From positions 60,705,512 to 60,769,511 of the forward strand of contig NC_088863.1 in NCBI RefSeq assembly GCF_032884065.1: 64,000 bases of DNA. The letters run 5' to 3'. How positions within the stretch are numbered: the stretch's first letter is position 1; each line of letters opens with the position of its first letter. This DNA comes from Artemia franciscana. Lineage: Eukaryota; Arthropoda; Branchiopoda; Anostraca; Artemiidae. Below are positions 1 to 12,330 of this stretch, one piece after another. Position numbers and translations under genes: made by a program. The notes beneath the pieces were generated by a model. The model had not been told where the DNA came from. It searched no databases and saw only the letters and a list, made by a program, of their open reading frames with translations.

Positions 1-59
1 TAGTTAGTAATAGCTTACAATTATTTTTGCTTTTCTAAAAATTAATATTTATGTTTTAG

Positions 60-170
60 GGCTCTTGCCAAAGCTGCTCCGTTTCTGGAAAATGTTGACT
101 ATTACACTGGAAACGCAGAGGAAGATTATGAAACTAAAGAGGCTGTACGAGATATACTCAACATTGTCAA
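60..170 (+). CDS. Ero1: ERO1 (ER oxidoreductin-1), third-from-last coding exon
   Basis: ERO1 is a luminal, FAD-dependent thiol oxidase of the endoplasmic reticulum that passes electrons from protein disulfide isomerase to oxygen. This exon starts after a TTTTAG acceptor and stops at AA|gtaagt. The first base completes a codon begun upstream, and it then encodes 36 residues plus two bases. The translation contains KAAPFLEN, YTGNAEED and TKEAVRDILN, which match the conserved segment of ERO1 proteins (KAAPYFE..YTGNAEED..TK in vertebrates, from memory). Upstream exons with the catalytic N-terminal cysteine pair and most of the FAD fold lie left of the window. The three exons here encode about 155 residues, roughly the last third of the protein. 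Identification is by family motifs and in-phase splicing to the next two exons; nothing looks damaged. Confidence 0.95.
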
Positions 171-3100
171 GTAAGTTGAATATAAACAAGAATATTTTAC
201 AGAAGTAGTTTGAATTTTTTTCAAGTTGTGTGCGCTCACGTTGAAAAAGATAAAATCAATATTTAATGGTAACAGGAACTTGGGAAACGCATCTTTTGAT
301 CACAAGTTCAGACTCCTAGTGCTTTGTTAAGGATAGACGTAAATCAAGGGTGACCTATCACCCCTAATTTACGCCTTACTCGCCCTCAGCTTCTAGTATA
401 TATCCAAAATGTGTTTCTGGGGGTGAGGTCATATGCACATCCCAAAGCTATGTAAATATTCCCCCCCTCTAGACACAAATTCTCACACTAAAATGAAGAT
501 GCTGTATGCGATATTCTCAGCATTATTGAGTTGGTCGTGTGCAGTATATAGTACGGTGAACTAGTTTGAGCTCTTTTTTTCAGGCCATGTGTTTTCTTTG
601 ATAGTTTCTGAAGTGTATTTTAGAATGAGCTTGAGTCAAACTAACATCTAAAAAACTGTGTAGCATCCAAATTCTCCCTCCCCCCTTTTTTTACTATTTA
701 TCCTCACTTTTGTGGAATATGCTCATAGTGACCGAATATTAAAAAACTAATTTTGAATAAACTGCCTAGTGAGTTGATTCAGAAATGGTAACTCTTATTT
801 CGATTAATCTTAATGGTGAAAGTTTGTTGCGAAAACGAATTTATGGGAATATTAGAATATAACTTTAACCCTTCGTTAATGTTGTCAGGTCGAAATGAAA
901 ACTGTACTACTAATCACCACAGCCAAAAACTTCATTAAGGAGAATTACAGTCCCTGATCTTGAGCAACAAGGAAAATTAACGAGGAATGTCTTCCCTTTT
1001 TTTAACTTAATCAAAAAAAGTTATGTGTATCAAGGCTGGAAAACAATAAATCTGCTATATCTCAGGAATAGCTAAAGCTATCCGGAAACACATTTCCGGA
1101 AAGTTGAGACTTTCCTGAAATGTGTAAGAGGATATCAAAAGAAACTATGAGCATCTAGACAGTAAAAGAAAGCGCGTGGAATATCCTAGAAGGGGCTAGG
1201 GGGTTAAGGTGAAACTTTAGAGTATGTTGAACTAAAGTAGCTTAGGACCAATCGTGCACTATGGTTTTACAAGCTTGAAAACATAAAAATGTGCATGTTG
1301 ATTTCTTACAGGCTCAGTTCCTTGTTTTGAAGCCTTGAGCATTTACTATTAGGTAGAAAATTATATTATTGTCTCCTGTAAAACTGTCAAAAAGTAGAAA
1401 TATCCAAGTTACAATAGTTTTACCAGAAATAAAATAAGGATACCCCGAACATTCTGACCAAATACAAATTATTTTGAACGCAGGGTGAAACTTCGGGTTT
1501 TGTATCAATAAATTATATTTATCCTACAAGTCTTTCTTGATAGCAAATCTTTATTAGGTCATTCTTAAGTTAGAAATGGGAAAAAAGGGAAGTTCTCCTG
1601 AGCATGCGCCATGTTTTGAAACTCGCTGGGGGCAACCAAGTAGAGCTTGGCCATGTATTTATTAGTGGAATGAAACCTAATTTTTTCCTCCATTTATTGA
1701 TCTAAGCGCTGGGAAATAAGCGTAAGTCGCGGAACTGATACCGACGTTTCAACGTAACCAACAAAGTTTGCTAGAAAAGGGAAGTTTCCTGAGTTCACTT
1801 GAATGTAATGCAACACATTTAGGAAGGTTTTTAGAGTTCCTGGAGGAATAACTCAAGGCGTAGATTTAATCTTGTTATTTCTTTGACGACTAACCAGCTA
1901 GAAGTAAGGACATTCAAGTTTGATAAAAATTGAAATATTAGATAAGATAAATTTTATTTTAAAAATGTATACAAAATACTTTGCAGTACCTGTTAAGAAA
2001 GCCCCAAAAGTTTGTTGACAGTAGGTGACAGTCTGCTCTACTTTACATTGTACTACATACAAACATATAAACTACATACATATACATACAAACATATTAT
2101 TCTTTTGCAAGGAAAAATCTCTTAACTGCAGCCTTGAAGGATGTTAGACGACTCGAATACTATTGACTCCTTATCAAGAATAAAATTCACGTTTTCATTT
2201 TAATGAAAATAAAAAGCAGTTCGACTGTCTTTTGTTAAAACCCAAAATACGGATTATTTTTCAAATTTTGGTGAAGCTTTTTTTGAAAACACTAGTTTTT
2301 TTATTTAGAGCTTCATTAATAAGTTTTCCGAAGTTAGATTTATTCCTGTACTTGCTGCCCCTTTTTTGCATGACGTAAATACCTTGTTTTGTAATTCTAG
2401 TACGTACGCCCCAGGAAATCTGATTTTACCCTTGTAGATACTAGAGTGAGCCTCAGAAAGTATTGTAATTAGAAAAATTGTAACTGTGCCATTGGGCACA
2501 CCTTGTTGAAACTGGGGAATATTTATCTTTAACACAGCAATGGATTTACATTGTTGATTTTATGTAGAAGCTTTTAACAGAGGAGAAACGAACGGTAAAA
2601 CTCAGAGCGAACCCAAATTGTCCCATATAAAAGAGGATGGTACACCTTCACTACTATTCCGGCACTATTTTCGTTTGTTCATTTTCTATTGTTTTGTTAG
2701 AAAAGAGTAAGGTAAAATTTTTACTTTGTGTCTTATTGAAAATAACTGACTAATAAAGCAAATGTTTTTTTTTTTAATTTATCACTTAAAGGAATTCGAA
2801 TCAAGTGACTGCAGCCATTCGCGAAAACTCATTTCATCTAAAGGACCTTAACTGGCTAATTGAAGTTACCGGTACTGAGAGATGCATCCATACAATTTCA
2901 CTTTATTTTGGTTTTAGTTTAAAAGCAGTCATTCCAAAATTGTGGAGGATGGTCAATTTTTTTCTAGATCTTCTTCTCTCACTTAAGTAAACAGGATCTC
3001 TCCTCATATGATGAGTTTTACTCCTATGACTTTTTGATCAGAAGTCATCGATGATCCATTTTGGTCAGTCCGTAACTTGGCAGGATTGAGGTCAATAAGC

Positions 3101-4928
3101 AAAGATACAGGGTTTAATTGGGTTTGAACAAGCTCTTCTGTGCTTCTCCGTTTGGTTACGGTTTGCTTGAGAAGTGTTGAGATGAACTGACTTGTTTGCT
3201 GTATCAACTAAAAGAAAAAATAATAATTGTACCCACTACCTATGAGCGTTGCATATATGGAAAGCTTAAATGACAACTTCGGCGACGGAGCTCTCATTGG
3301 GTTGAAACTACGCAGAGAGGTTTTTGGGCATACTATGTATTAATCGTTGGTGAACGTACACTGCCTCGAATATCCATGTCCTTTGGGATGGATGGACTAA
3401 GGGTATATTATGTCGTGCAGATTGCTTCAAACAAGTCATGGGGGTGGAAGATATTCTCAGGATTTTAGCCAATATTTTGAATTTTTTAAGTGGCTGCTCA
3501 ATGCGTCAATGTTTCACAGGGAGGCCTTTTTTAGGTACTGAGAACTCACAATCCTCGATCAAGGTTTGGATCAGTCAATGCTGAGTAATCTGTCATTACT
3601 GAAAGCAATCTGTCCTCTACTTCAGGGTACAGCCTTTTCTACTTTTGGCAGCTAGAATTCTTTCTTACGAACATGTATTTTTACTCGATAGATGACAAAT
3701 TTCACAGATCCAGTAATATCGTTAAGATCGTGTTGTGAGACGAGTAACTCTAATGGTTCTGGCAAAACAAAACGCGAAAATTGAAGAAAAACTGATTGAA
3801 GAGAAATCAGAAACAACAAAACCAGAAAAAAATGATATTGAAAAAATGGCTACCTCCATTCCTTAACAACCCCTCCCCCTCCGTCCAAATAAAAGTAAAA
3901 ATGGAATAAAAATAAACAATGCGAAGATAGCCATAGTCGACCCTCGATTCTATTCCTTTTTCTGTTAATGTAACTTAAGAATTATCTTTTAAGTTAATAT
4001 TTTTTTTGTCTGGGTTTTTCCTTATAACAAATGAATTAGAGAATGTACAAAAATTTACTGAGCGAAACGTCTGCGCCAGCTGAGTAGGAACCCTTAGAAA
4101 CTGGCAGATTCTCATAAGGCGCTTCAACACCTCAAAGAATAGCAAAATTATTACTTGTAGTCTAACAAACTTCTGCCCAAGGGAAAGGGATGATTTAGTG
4201 AGGTTTGATTTTTACTGCTGATTAAAAGGGCGCTATAATAAAAGAAAATCTTTTTTATATGCTTTTGACTATATCGGCTCGACATAACTGTCCCTAGGAA
4301 GGGTACCAAAAATCCGAAGTGGTGGCTTGAAATACTAAGAAAGATAATTTTTTGGCATTTTCCAATTTTTTAACTAAAATGGTTCACTTGAAGAATGTTC
4401 ATTTGGAGCGGTACCCCCTTCCCCCTACCCAGTGTATGCTGGTATGCATATGAAAATAATTGTTAATTCAACGCTCACATGTTTGCTCAGTAATAAAAGA
4501 TGCCATTCCCTCAATAACCATGTTTGGTGCTCAATTTACTTGCATTCGACCAAAATCTCTAGAGTTTAGGGATTATGCTCCCATTTCTAGATTATTCTGA
4601 AGGATGGGAGAACCTGGTATGAAATCCCTAAAAATTTATTTCTGGTAATAGTGTAATTATCTTAAAGGGTTGAGGATCTTTTTTCAAGTTTAAATTTTCA
4701 GGGGATCCATCTTGCCTTGCCTCCTTCTTTAGAAGTATGCCTTTATATAAACCTATTTTACGGAAAAGAATTTCGCAAATACTGCAGACATAAAAGGGGG
4801 AGCAATAAGACAAATTCTTGCGGCCTGAAAATCTAAATCAGTGTATTACAACTACGTTTGGATTGCTAGTCTGCCTAGGGGGAGGGGGTCATTTAAATGC
4901 AGCCATTACTGTTGTTTCATCCTTCCAG
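171..4928 (+). other. ERO1 intron, 4.76 kb
   Basis: This intron runs from gtaagt to ttccag and interrupts a codon after its second base. It is AT-rich with scattered C- and G-runs. I see no coding segment, RNA gene or tandem array in it. Short open frames near 2305-2535, 2805-2990 and 3004-3207 have low-complexity composition, no recognisable domain and no paired splice sites, so I treat them as chance. Confidence 0.8.
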
Positions 4929-5082
4929 AGATTTTGAGTATCATTTCAATGAATCAACTATGTTCTCTGGTGGTCAGCAAGCTGTGAAACTGAAAGAAGA
5001 ATTTCGACTCCACTTCCTCAACGTCAGCAGAATCATGGACTGTGTTGGTTGCCAAAAATGTCGTCTGTGGGGAAAACTTCAG
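4929..5082 (+). CDS. Ero1: ERO1, penultimate coding exon with the CxxCxxC active site
   Basis: The exon starts after CCTTCCAG, completes the AA|A lysine codon left open by the previous exon, and ends in phase 0 at CTTCAG|gtaaaa. It encodes [16 protein letters not shown], then [18 protein letters not shown] followed by CVGCQKC and RLWGKLQ. C-x2-C-x2-C is the ERO1 active-site motif. Its last two cysteines form the disulfide beside the FAD isoalloxazine ring, and the first belongs to the regulatory cysteine set in animal enzymes (established for human ERO1-alpha). All three cysteines are present, so the enzyme is expected to be functional. The [17 protein letters not shown] block is one of the most conserved parts of the family. 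Confidence 0.96.
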
Positions 5083-6463
5083 GTAAAACCTTCTATCTGA
5101 TTTTTATCGGGACTAGGGGAAGAAAAAAATTACAACGTTTATTACTTTTTTTCGTTAGCGGTGTGATTTGCAGTTTTCATGGAGAAAAACAAGTTACAAA
5201 ATATTGTAACTTTTTGTACTTTTTTTTTCTTTTGGTTTGTACTTTTTTTTCTCTATTTTGTTCTTTTTATTTGTTCAAGGTTTTAATACGATAAAATTAA
5301 GAACATACTCTTGTATTTCAACCGGCTTGAGTAATTTGGATAAACAAAAGAACATGCCCTTAACATGTTCAGAGCGTTCACATATCAAAAATGTTTTTTT
5401 TTATTATAAATGAAACAACAAAATGAGGTCATCTCTCAATTGGATCTTGATCTTTACTGAATAATGAGACGGCAATGCTAATAAAGTTTGTAACTTGAGA
5501 TAATCCATAATTTGTATCATATGTAATTGTAATCCATCTTTGATAATCCATAATTTGTATTACATAAATAAATAAATAAATATATTCGCAAATTTGAGGG
5601 CAGGCCGTTAAGCCTCTACAAAACAAAAATCTTAATTTGCATTTCTTCTAAATTTGCATAAGGAGAAAATGTCACTTGAATATTATTCATCAACTTCCTT
5701 CTTGAATGTCCGTAGGTTTGTGGAGCAGATTACTCTTTCTGGTAAGTTGTTCCAATGCTGAACAACTCGGTTTCAGAGTCGGTTTCAACTCGGTCAGGTA
5801 TACATGGTTCTATACCTTACACATTTGGCCGATTTCTTCTCAGGGGGAAGGAGGAACTTTTTCAAAAGAACAGAACAAGCGACTCGTATATATTTAAAAA
5901 GAGAAGCAAAAATAAAAGCCTATGGGTTTCCCTGGACTAGGGGAATGCCAATAGAAGGAAAATGTTGAAAATGCTCCAGAATGACGCCCAGAGGAAGAAC
6001 AATGGGTGTTATAAGTGGGGTGTAAGGGCATGGTTGTCTGCTATTCTTTGTGTTAAATTCTGCTAAAGCCCGATTTTATTTTCCGTTTTATATATGTTCT
6101 TTTCAGGTTTCATTTATTTATCCATAGTAATATCTGTTATTTTTCAGTTTAACGAGATTATTTGTTTCTTTTTGCTCATTTTAGGTTTCATTTATTCATC
6201 CGTTGTAATATATGTTGTTTTTAAGTTTAACGAGACTTTTTATTTTATTTTTGCTCGCTTTAGGTTTTATTTACTTGGTGTTTGTGTTCGTTATAGTAAT
6301 TCAGGTTTGTTTTAAATTTGACTAATTCTATAGCTTTTTTCTGCTCGTTTCAGGTTTTAGCATTGCTCTTTACTTTCATTTGAAAATTTTGTTTTTGAAA
6401 ATTTTTTCAATCCCAAAAAAGTAATGAATCCCTTTCCTTCTATATTTCTCTCTTTTTTTCTAG
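5083..6463 (+). other. ERO1 last intron, 1.38 kb
   Basis: A phase 0 intron from gtaaaa to a long pyrimidine tract and TTTCTAG. Its 3' third is a degenerate tandem repeat (listed separately); the rest is AT-rich and shows no gene. Confidence 0.85.
6106..6365 (+). repeat. Degenerate tandem repeat of ~77-89 bp in the last ERO1 intron
   Basis: Units begin near 6106, 6183, 6262 and 6351, each with (C/T)AGGTTT(C/T)ATTTA or a decayed form of it. Each is preceded by a TTTTTGCTC(A/G)TTT stretch, and the first three contain GTAATAT or a similar core with AGTTTAACGAGA. Every unit start looks like a 3' splice acceptor (pyrimidine tract plus CAG or TAG), 100-360 bp before the true acceptor. Confidence 0.7.
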
Positions 6464-6667
6464 ACCCAGGGATTGGGAACAGCATTGAAAATATTGTTTT
6501 CCGGGGATTTCGATAGTCCTGATCCTACTGTTTTTGATTTGCGAAGCATGAGACGAACTCACTTCAAGTTAACCAGAAACGAGGTCGTAGCCCTATTTAA
6601 TGCATTTGGTCGCCTCTCCGATAGTATACAAGCGTTAGAAGTGTTTAAAAAGTTGGCTGTTCCTTAG
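6464..6667 (+). CDS. Ero1: ERO1, last coding exon and stop
   Basis: The exon follows a strong pyrimidine tract and CTAG, enters in phase 0 and encodes 67 residues before TAG at 6665-6667. It reads [13 protein letters not shown], then an acidic, proline-containing linker specific to this species, then [22 protein letters not shown] and a short tail. This corresponds to the C-terminal helices of ERO1, where the vertebrate form has [12 protein letters not shown] and [20 protein letters not shown] (from memory). The C-terminus VFKKLAVP has no KDEL-type retention signal; animal ERO1 proteins are usually held in the ER by partners such as PDI or ERp44 (family knowledge). The sequence shows nothing about regulation. 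Confidence 0.96.
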   Translation, partial: TQGLGTALKILFSGDFDSPDPTVFDLRSMRRTHFKLTRNEVVALFNAFGRLSDSIQALEVFKKLAVP

Positions 6668-6848
6668 TTCTTTAAATGTCCTTATTTTGCATATTTTAAA
6701 TGCTTAAGCCCTATTCTTTAAAGATTTAATTATTTATATTAAATATAAATAATTAATATTTATATTTAATATAAATTTCTTTATTCTATTGAGTTCTTTA
6801 AATATCCTTATTTTGCATGTTTTAAATGCTCAAGCCCTATTTTTCATT
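6660..6848 (+). repeat. Direct duplication in the ERO1 3' UTR around an AT-rich inverted repeat
   Basis: A ~50 bp segment starting GTTCTTTAAATGTCCTTATT and ending near AAGCCCTATT occurs at about 6667-6715. It recurs at about 6790-6840 with four or so substitutions. Between the copies, 6717-6775 is almost pure A/T and self-complementary (ATTTATATTAAATATAAAT type). The duplication starts at the stop codon, so it lies in the presumed 3' UTR. Confidence 0.75.
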
Positions 6849-6928
6849 GTGTATTACCAGAGACAATTTGTATTTAGAAACAAGGAGAAATCGTGCTTTC
6901 ACTTGTTGCTGTTACTCTGTAAACGAAC

Positions 6929-6934
6929 AATAAA
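6929..6934 (+). promoter_or_regulatory. Candidate ERO1 polyadenylation signal
   Basis: AATAAA about 260 bp after the ERO1 stop, in ACAATAAAAACAGG, followed by T/GT-rich sequence. This is the first canonical hexamer after the duplicated segment. No transcript data support it. Confidence 0.4.
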
Positions 6935-9138
6935 AACAGGGCTTAGTGATTTGTAGCACGAGTCATTCTAACTAATAAGGTCATTGATTTTGCCAGTTTT
7001 GTGTTGGAAAAAAGTTTGATTTCCATTTTTGTTGTCTGAAAAAAGTTTTGTGTTTCTCCTTGATAACTGGTATCACTCGAGTCCAGCACAACAATGCAGG
7101 TTAATTCTTTTCCTTTTTCCCCCCTAACCTCCGCTTTTAATCAACTATCTGTTTTGGTTTTGTGCAGTTTTTGAGTCAACTGTCAAACTTCTGCTTTGAT
7201 ACCAAAGGTGAAAAGAACTATAGAAAATCAGGTTGCCTCTATTGTTTGCCATAAAACACCAGACTCTCTGAATTTACGAAAGAATTGAAAATTGACGTCT
7301 TGTTAAACACACGCGTGAACGAGGGCTTAGTGAAGATTCGCTTGAGATATGTGTGAAATAGCTAGAAAACGCCGCTTTCAGTATTTTTAGGTTTGTGCCG
7401 TATTTATGGTAACTTAAAAGGTTCTTTGGCCGAAATGCTGGTTGTAAATCACGAGTTTGGAATGCTTTATTTCAAACAACTACTTGCAAGCTCAAATTGC
7501 TCAATTTACAAATTGCTCAATTTATCTTGTCAAATAAGTTAAAAAGGAATTATATGAGACGGTCAATGACTACTCAATTGCTGTCAAACTGTACACTTGT
7601 CAGTCCTATATTCAGGCAAAATAATAAAAACTGCGTGTAATTCATGTCTTTCAACACGGTGTCTTTTGAATTAACGCGGTCCAGTGTAAGCTACTGCAGA
7701 TTTAGCAAATGATAGTAGGCAATCTTATTTGTTAGAATGGTTTGTTTTCCGTCTCGCTTAGCAAAAATGTTCCGAGTCACTTTTCTCTCCCACAGTTGTT
7801 CCTAAAAATAAATGCACAATATCATAATCAATAAAATGGTTTTCATCAAATGAGCATTATCAGTCATGGTAAATATGTGGTAATTATTGGTATTATTTTG
7901 TTCCGATTACCTATGATGCAAATGTCAATGTTCCCAAATATGGAGTAATATTCGTGGGGGGGGGGTTGATCCTCCGTTCAATTTTATCCCTTTTTCTTTT
8001 TTATTTTAACGTTCTTATTAAACAATTGGCCATTTGGATTTCTTCATGAAATCGATAAATGTGACTTTGTATATTTTTGCTTAATGATGATGTAGTCAGG
8101 TAGCGAGTAGAATAAATTGTAATTATATTTGTTTGAAATTCTTATTTTTTTAAAAATTACCTCTGAATTGCTTTAGAGCTGAAAACCTCATTGTAAAACG
8201 TGTTGTTAAAAAAAACGGAAAATATGTAATGGTCCAAACTAAAACTTAAAAATTTGAAAAAAGTTTATTGTATTTACCTTATCCCCTAGACTTCATAAAG
8301 TGGATGCTGCTTGAATCATAGTGTTCTAGTTAACTGTCTTGGGCTCTAGTGAAACATAAAAGAAACAGAGGTGGTACACTCTCTGTTACTTCCTGGAGGA
8401 GGGGAAGGATCCGATCACCTGGAAATGTAAAAAAAACAAAAAAAAACGCTTTTTTGAAATTTTTTAAGAATTTTGCTCTTTCTCTGAAAGTTCCACCCAT
8501 GTCATTTATACTTTGGTTACAATTTATAATGGTAAGTTTTCAGCAAATAATTATTTGCTGGTGTCTTAAAAAGCATCCTAAAGCTTAATTTCAATCTCAG
8601 ATTACTCATAGACGAATAATCTGTTTGTAAAAACGTCCCAATTAGAAACTTAGCTGGATAGGACGCCACTAAGTGGGTGTGTCCCCCCGGTTCTCAGTAA
8701 AATCTCTGTCCCTCTAGTTTTTTTTGTATGGCATATTTCATGTATAACTGGTGGTTTGCTGGTGAAATTGTGGATATTAAAACAAAAAACAAAAAGGTTT
8801 TCATGAGACATGACTGACATTGAACTGACTTTATTTTTCGCGTTGAAACCATTGTTTTTCACGTAATTTTCATTGTTTCAAATTTTTTTCAAATTCTTAA
8901 TTAAATTTCATTGTTTCAAATTCAAATTGTATTCAAAAACGTCGTATTTTCTAATGCTTTCTAAGTTATTTATTTAAAAAGAATTTATAATAACTGCAGC
9001 TGAGTCGTCTAATTGTGTAAAAATTTGGTTCAACATTTCAGAAAATCCTCCTTTTTCTTTTTGTCTTTTTTGTTTATTTTTTCTTCTATTTTTTTGTGTT
9101 TATATTTAAGTTGTGGAAAGACCAGAAGTATTTTTGTG

Positions 9139-9140
<2 letters not shown>
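6935..9140. other. Intergenic DNA without a visible gene
   Basis: AT-rich sequence with a G9 run near 7960 and A/T homopolymers. Open frames at 8349-8588 and 8650-8862 are short, have no domain and no supporting splice sites. I see no promoter or RNA gene. Confidence 0.6.

Positions 9141-9193
<53 letters not shown>
9141..9193. repeat. (AT)n microsatellite, 53 bp
   Basis: Uninterrupted AT dinucleotides, followed to about 9320 by further short TA runs separated by T-rich stretches. Confidence 0.95.
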
Positions 9194-9194
<1 letters not shown>

Positions 9195-12039
9195 TTTTCT
9201 TATATATATATAAAATTACTTTTTTATCTTAAAAAAATAATTTTTTTTTTATCTTTTTTTATCTTCCTTCTTTAATATATATGTAGAATTACTTTTTTTC
9301 TTATATATATAAAATACTTTTCTTGGGTGAGGGGTCTTTTTATTGATTTTTATGGGGATCTATCCCTTGTCATTCAAAGTTTTATTCATTACTGTTTCTA
9401 TACAAAAAAAAAGAAAAATAGTCTAAGTGCCATTAACGGTACCGTGAAAGAATTGGTAGAATTTGTGGTTAATCTAAAATTAAAAATTCTTGTTAAAATT
9501 TGAGCAACGCTTTCTTTCCATCATTATTATATTATTATTTATTCGGTTTTTTTTTCAGGTTCTTTAAGAATATCCCTATTTCATGCAAGGATTGAAAGGA
9601 AGGGTGGTAGGAATGATTACTCCTCCTGAACGCAAAACATTGATTTAACTTATTTAAAACAAAAACCGCTTAAACTTTGCGTTTTTGTTAAAATCACGGT
9701 ATGGCCCAATATAAAAAATGCCATTATTATGGGTTCTACTGTCAGATTCCTCCCAGTTACTCAGAATCACTCTGATAAGAGTATCAACAAATTCCTACTC
9801 TACTGCGTAATCGCTGTAATGTCAGTAGGTTAAAAGCTGTAGTGATGTCGAAGAATAAATTGTGGAGCCAAAAAAAATACGAAAAAAAATTTCTATATCG
9901 AGATTTAAATTACAAAAAAAAAAGTTGTCATTAATAAAACCAAAGCTATTCAGGATTTGTAAATTCTACTTTCTTCTAGCAATATCTTCAAATAATCCGT
10001 GTGTCGTTTTTCAAACGTTGGTTTCATTATTATCATATACGCCTTTCAGTATCGGTTAGCTGCCTAACATATATTATTGAAATAAGCTAGTTACTCTGAG
10101 AAACTGTCAGAAATAAGAGACTTGGTTGAAGTTGTCTCAATTGTAACTTTCATCGTTTCTATGGTGTTAACTCTTGAATAAGCTTATGAAACGCTGAAGA
10201 GCAGATTAACATTACCTAAAAAACGAGGTTTCTACTTAACTCATTATATTGGTAATCAATCTTGGTAATAAAGTTTACACCGGGACAGCTCGAAGCTTAA
10301 ATTTGTCTAATTTTGCCTAATTTTAGCTTTGGTTCGCTAAAGTGTGCGTAGATTAATATCAAAAGTTGTATCAAGTTATTCCCGTAATAAAAGGCTATAT
10401 AAGCACCTCACTCGAATCTTTACTATTATTTGTTTTTAAAAATGTCCTTCTCAAGTCAAATTCTCCAAATCTGAGTGTGTTCTAGTAATAGTAAAAAATT
10501 TTGCCAATTTTTATTTAGAAAATGAAATTTTGAAATTAGATTGAATAGGTGAAATTTAAACTGCTATCCCGCATGTTGTTATGAGTCACTAGTTTTATGC
10601 ATATTTTTAGGCGCAGTAGAAAAAAGTGCTTTCATTGGTGGATAATATGCTAGTGGCTGATAGTAATTACACGAACAGAATTTCAGTTTTTTTTTAGGGG
10701 AGGGGGGAAGACTTATATGAAGGAGTTTTCTTGGTGAGGGGATACTGAAAACGTAACCTCGATTTACCTCAATATTTGGCTTTTTACTGAACATTTAATA
10801 GTACTTCAAAATAAAAGGGAGGAATTTATCTTTTGGGCCCTCCTCTTATTGCATCAAAATTTGGTTAATGCAGGAAGGATAGAATATATCTATCGTCATG
10901 ACACCTGAGAAAATGTAGATTTATTCGCTTAATTAGTTTACGCATAGTTACTGCTGTATATTTTTTTAAAACTAGCGTCTTATTTAATTTTAGAACTATG
11001 TTTGTTATAATGTATTCCATTTATTTAACGGGTGTTTTTTTTGTGTATTGCAATAAATCTTGTTGTTTTTTTAGTGTTCTGCATTAAGCTTGTATTCTTA
11101 ACCGAATAGTATGGGGATCGGTTTTTCCGATTAATCCCAGACGTGATTACCGCCACTTGTACCATACCACTTTGGACCGGCCCCTCTTGTCCTCTTTATG
11201 TATTTATCATCATCTTAAACTTTTAGTTTAAAATTATATATTTCAGGAAAACAATCTCTAAGCAATTTGTTTTTTTTTAGAAAAAGCTTAATCTTTTTCA
11301 GTTTAGGGGTAAAACTCAAAGTAGGTCACGTAGATAAAAGTTGTGCATCCAGTGATAAAGTTTGGCAAAGGAGGAAGAACCTTATTTAATTTGTATGATG
11401 CTGCTGAACTTGAACACGTTCAATTAAAATTAGAAATTTATATTACTGGAGACTAAATAACTCCGTTTTATGTGATTTTGCGTCTTTCTTATGAAGCAAG
11501 CTCAGAAGAGCGTTTATAATAAGTTTAAGTAAAATGCAGTGAAGTCTGTTTATGCAAAGTTTTGGTCAGAGTTAACATGGCTGCGTAACTCTTATCGTTT
11601 TCGTCTGTTGCAAAGGGCCAGCCACAGCTGATAGTAACATAAAATTAAGAAAGGGGTTATCAATAAATTCGGAAATGTAAAAGAGACGCCATTAGAAGAT
11701 ACTTCAGGAATGGTGCTTGTATCCATGTTAAGCTTAAAAGTAATGACAAAAGGGAATCTGTGAGGATTCCAAAAACGGATTCTGAAATCCTTGGAAAATA
11801 GTGTGGGAAACAAATAAGGAGTTTTTAGCTGAAATCGCTAAAGTGGGATTTCATCCCAGATTAGATGGAAGGTGTTCCAGATGGAACGCGGCTTAATAGT
11901 AGTCAAAACTAAAAAAATAAAACAGAATTTCGGTATTAATAATTATACCAAAAGGAAAATTTTCTGATTTCCTGTCACAGTTTAAGAAACAATTAGAAAT
12001 TAAATAAAAAAGAAGTTTTTCAACTGAAAGTAAGGAGCA
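9194..12039. other. Intergenic DNA without a visible gene
   Basis: AT-rich sequence with no recognisable coding exon on either strand. Frames at 9862-10059, 10579-10794 and 11592-11813 are lysine/phenylalanine-rich products of AT bias. I see nothing else of note. Confidence 0.55.
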
Positions 12040-12330
12040 ACATCAAAACCTAAAATGAACCGAAATTATTATATGCAAGGAAGGTTACATCTCTACAACA
12101 CCTCACTCTTTACATTAAAGCCGAAATTTTGTCCCAATTCTCTAAGAATAACTCTTGAAATTCAAAGGTTATTTAATTAGAAGCATGAGATACTTTTTTC
12201 AAAGTGCAATAAACTTTAACGTGAAGAATGGAGTGTTGATGAAGGGGCAGCCCCCCCCCCTCATATATATAATAATTTTTGTTCGTTTTTAGTTTTAATG
12301 TTGCTTCTTACAGTCAGTTTAAAAAGCACT
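12040..12330 (+). repeat. Fragment of dispersed repeat family 2
   Basis: Matches part of the longer element at 43080-44460. Both share AAATTTTGTCCCAATTCT-like sequence with AAGAAT following, a block ending in CCCCTCATAT, and GTTCG(T)TTTTAGTTTTAATG. This copy lacks the 35 bp inverted repeat found at 43428-43505, the terminal hairpin and the flanking parts. It carries a C10 run at 12250. Confidence 0.6.
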
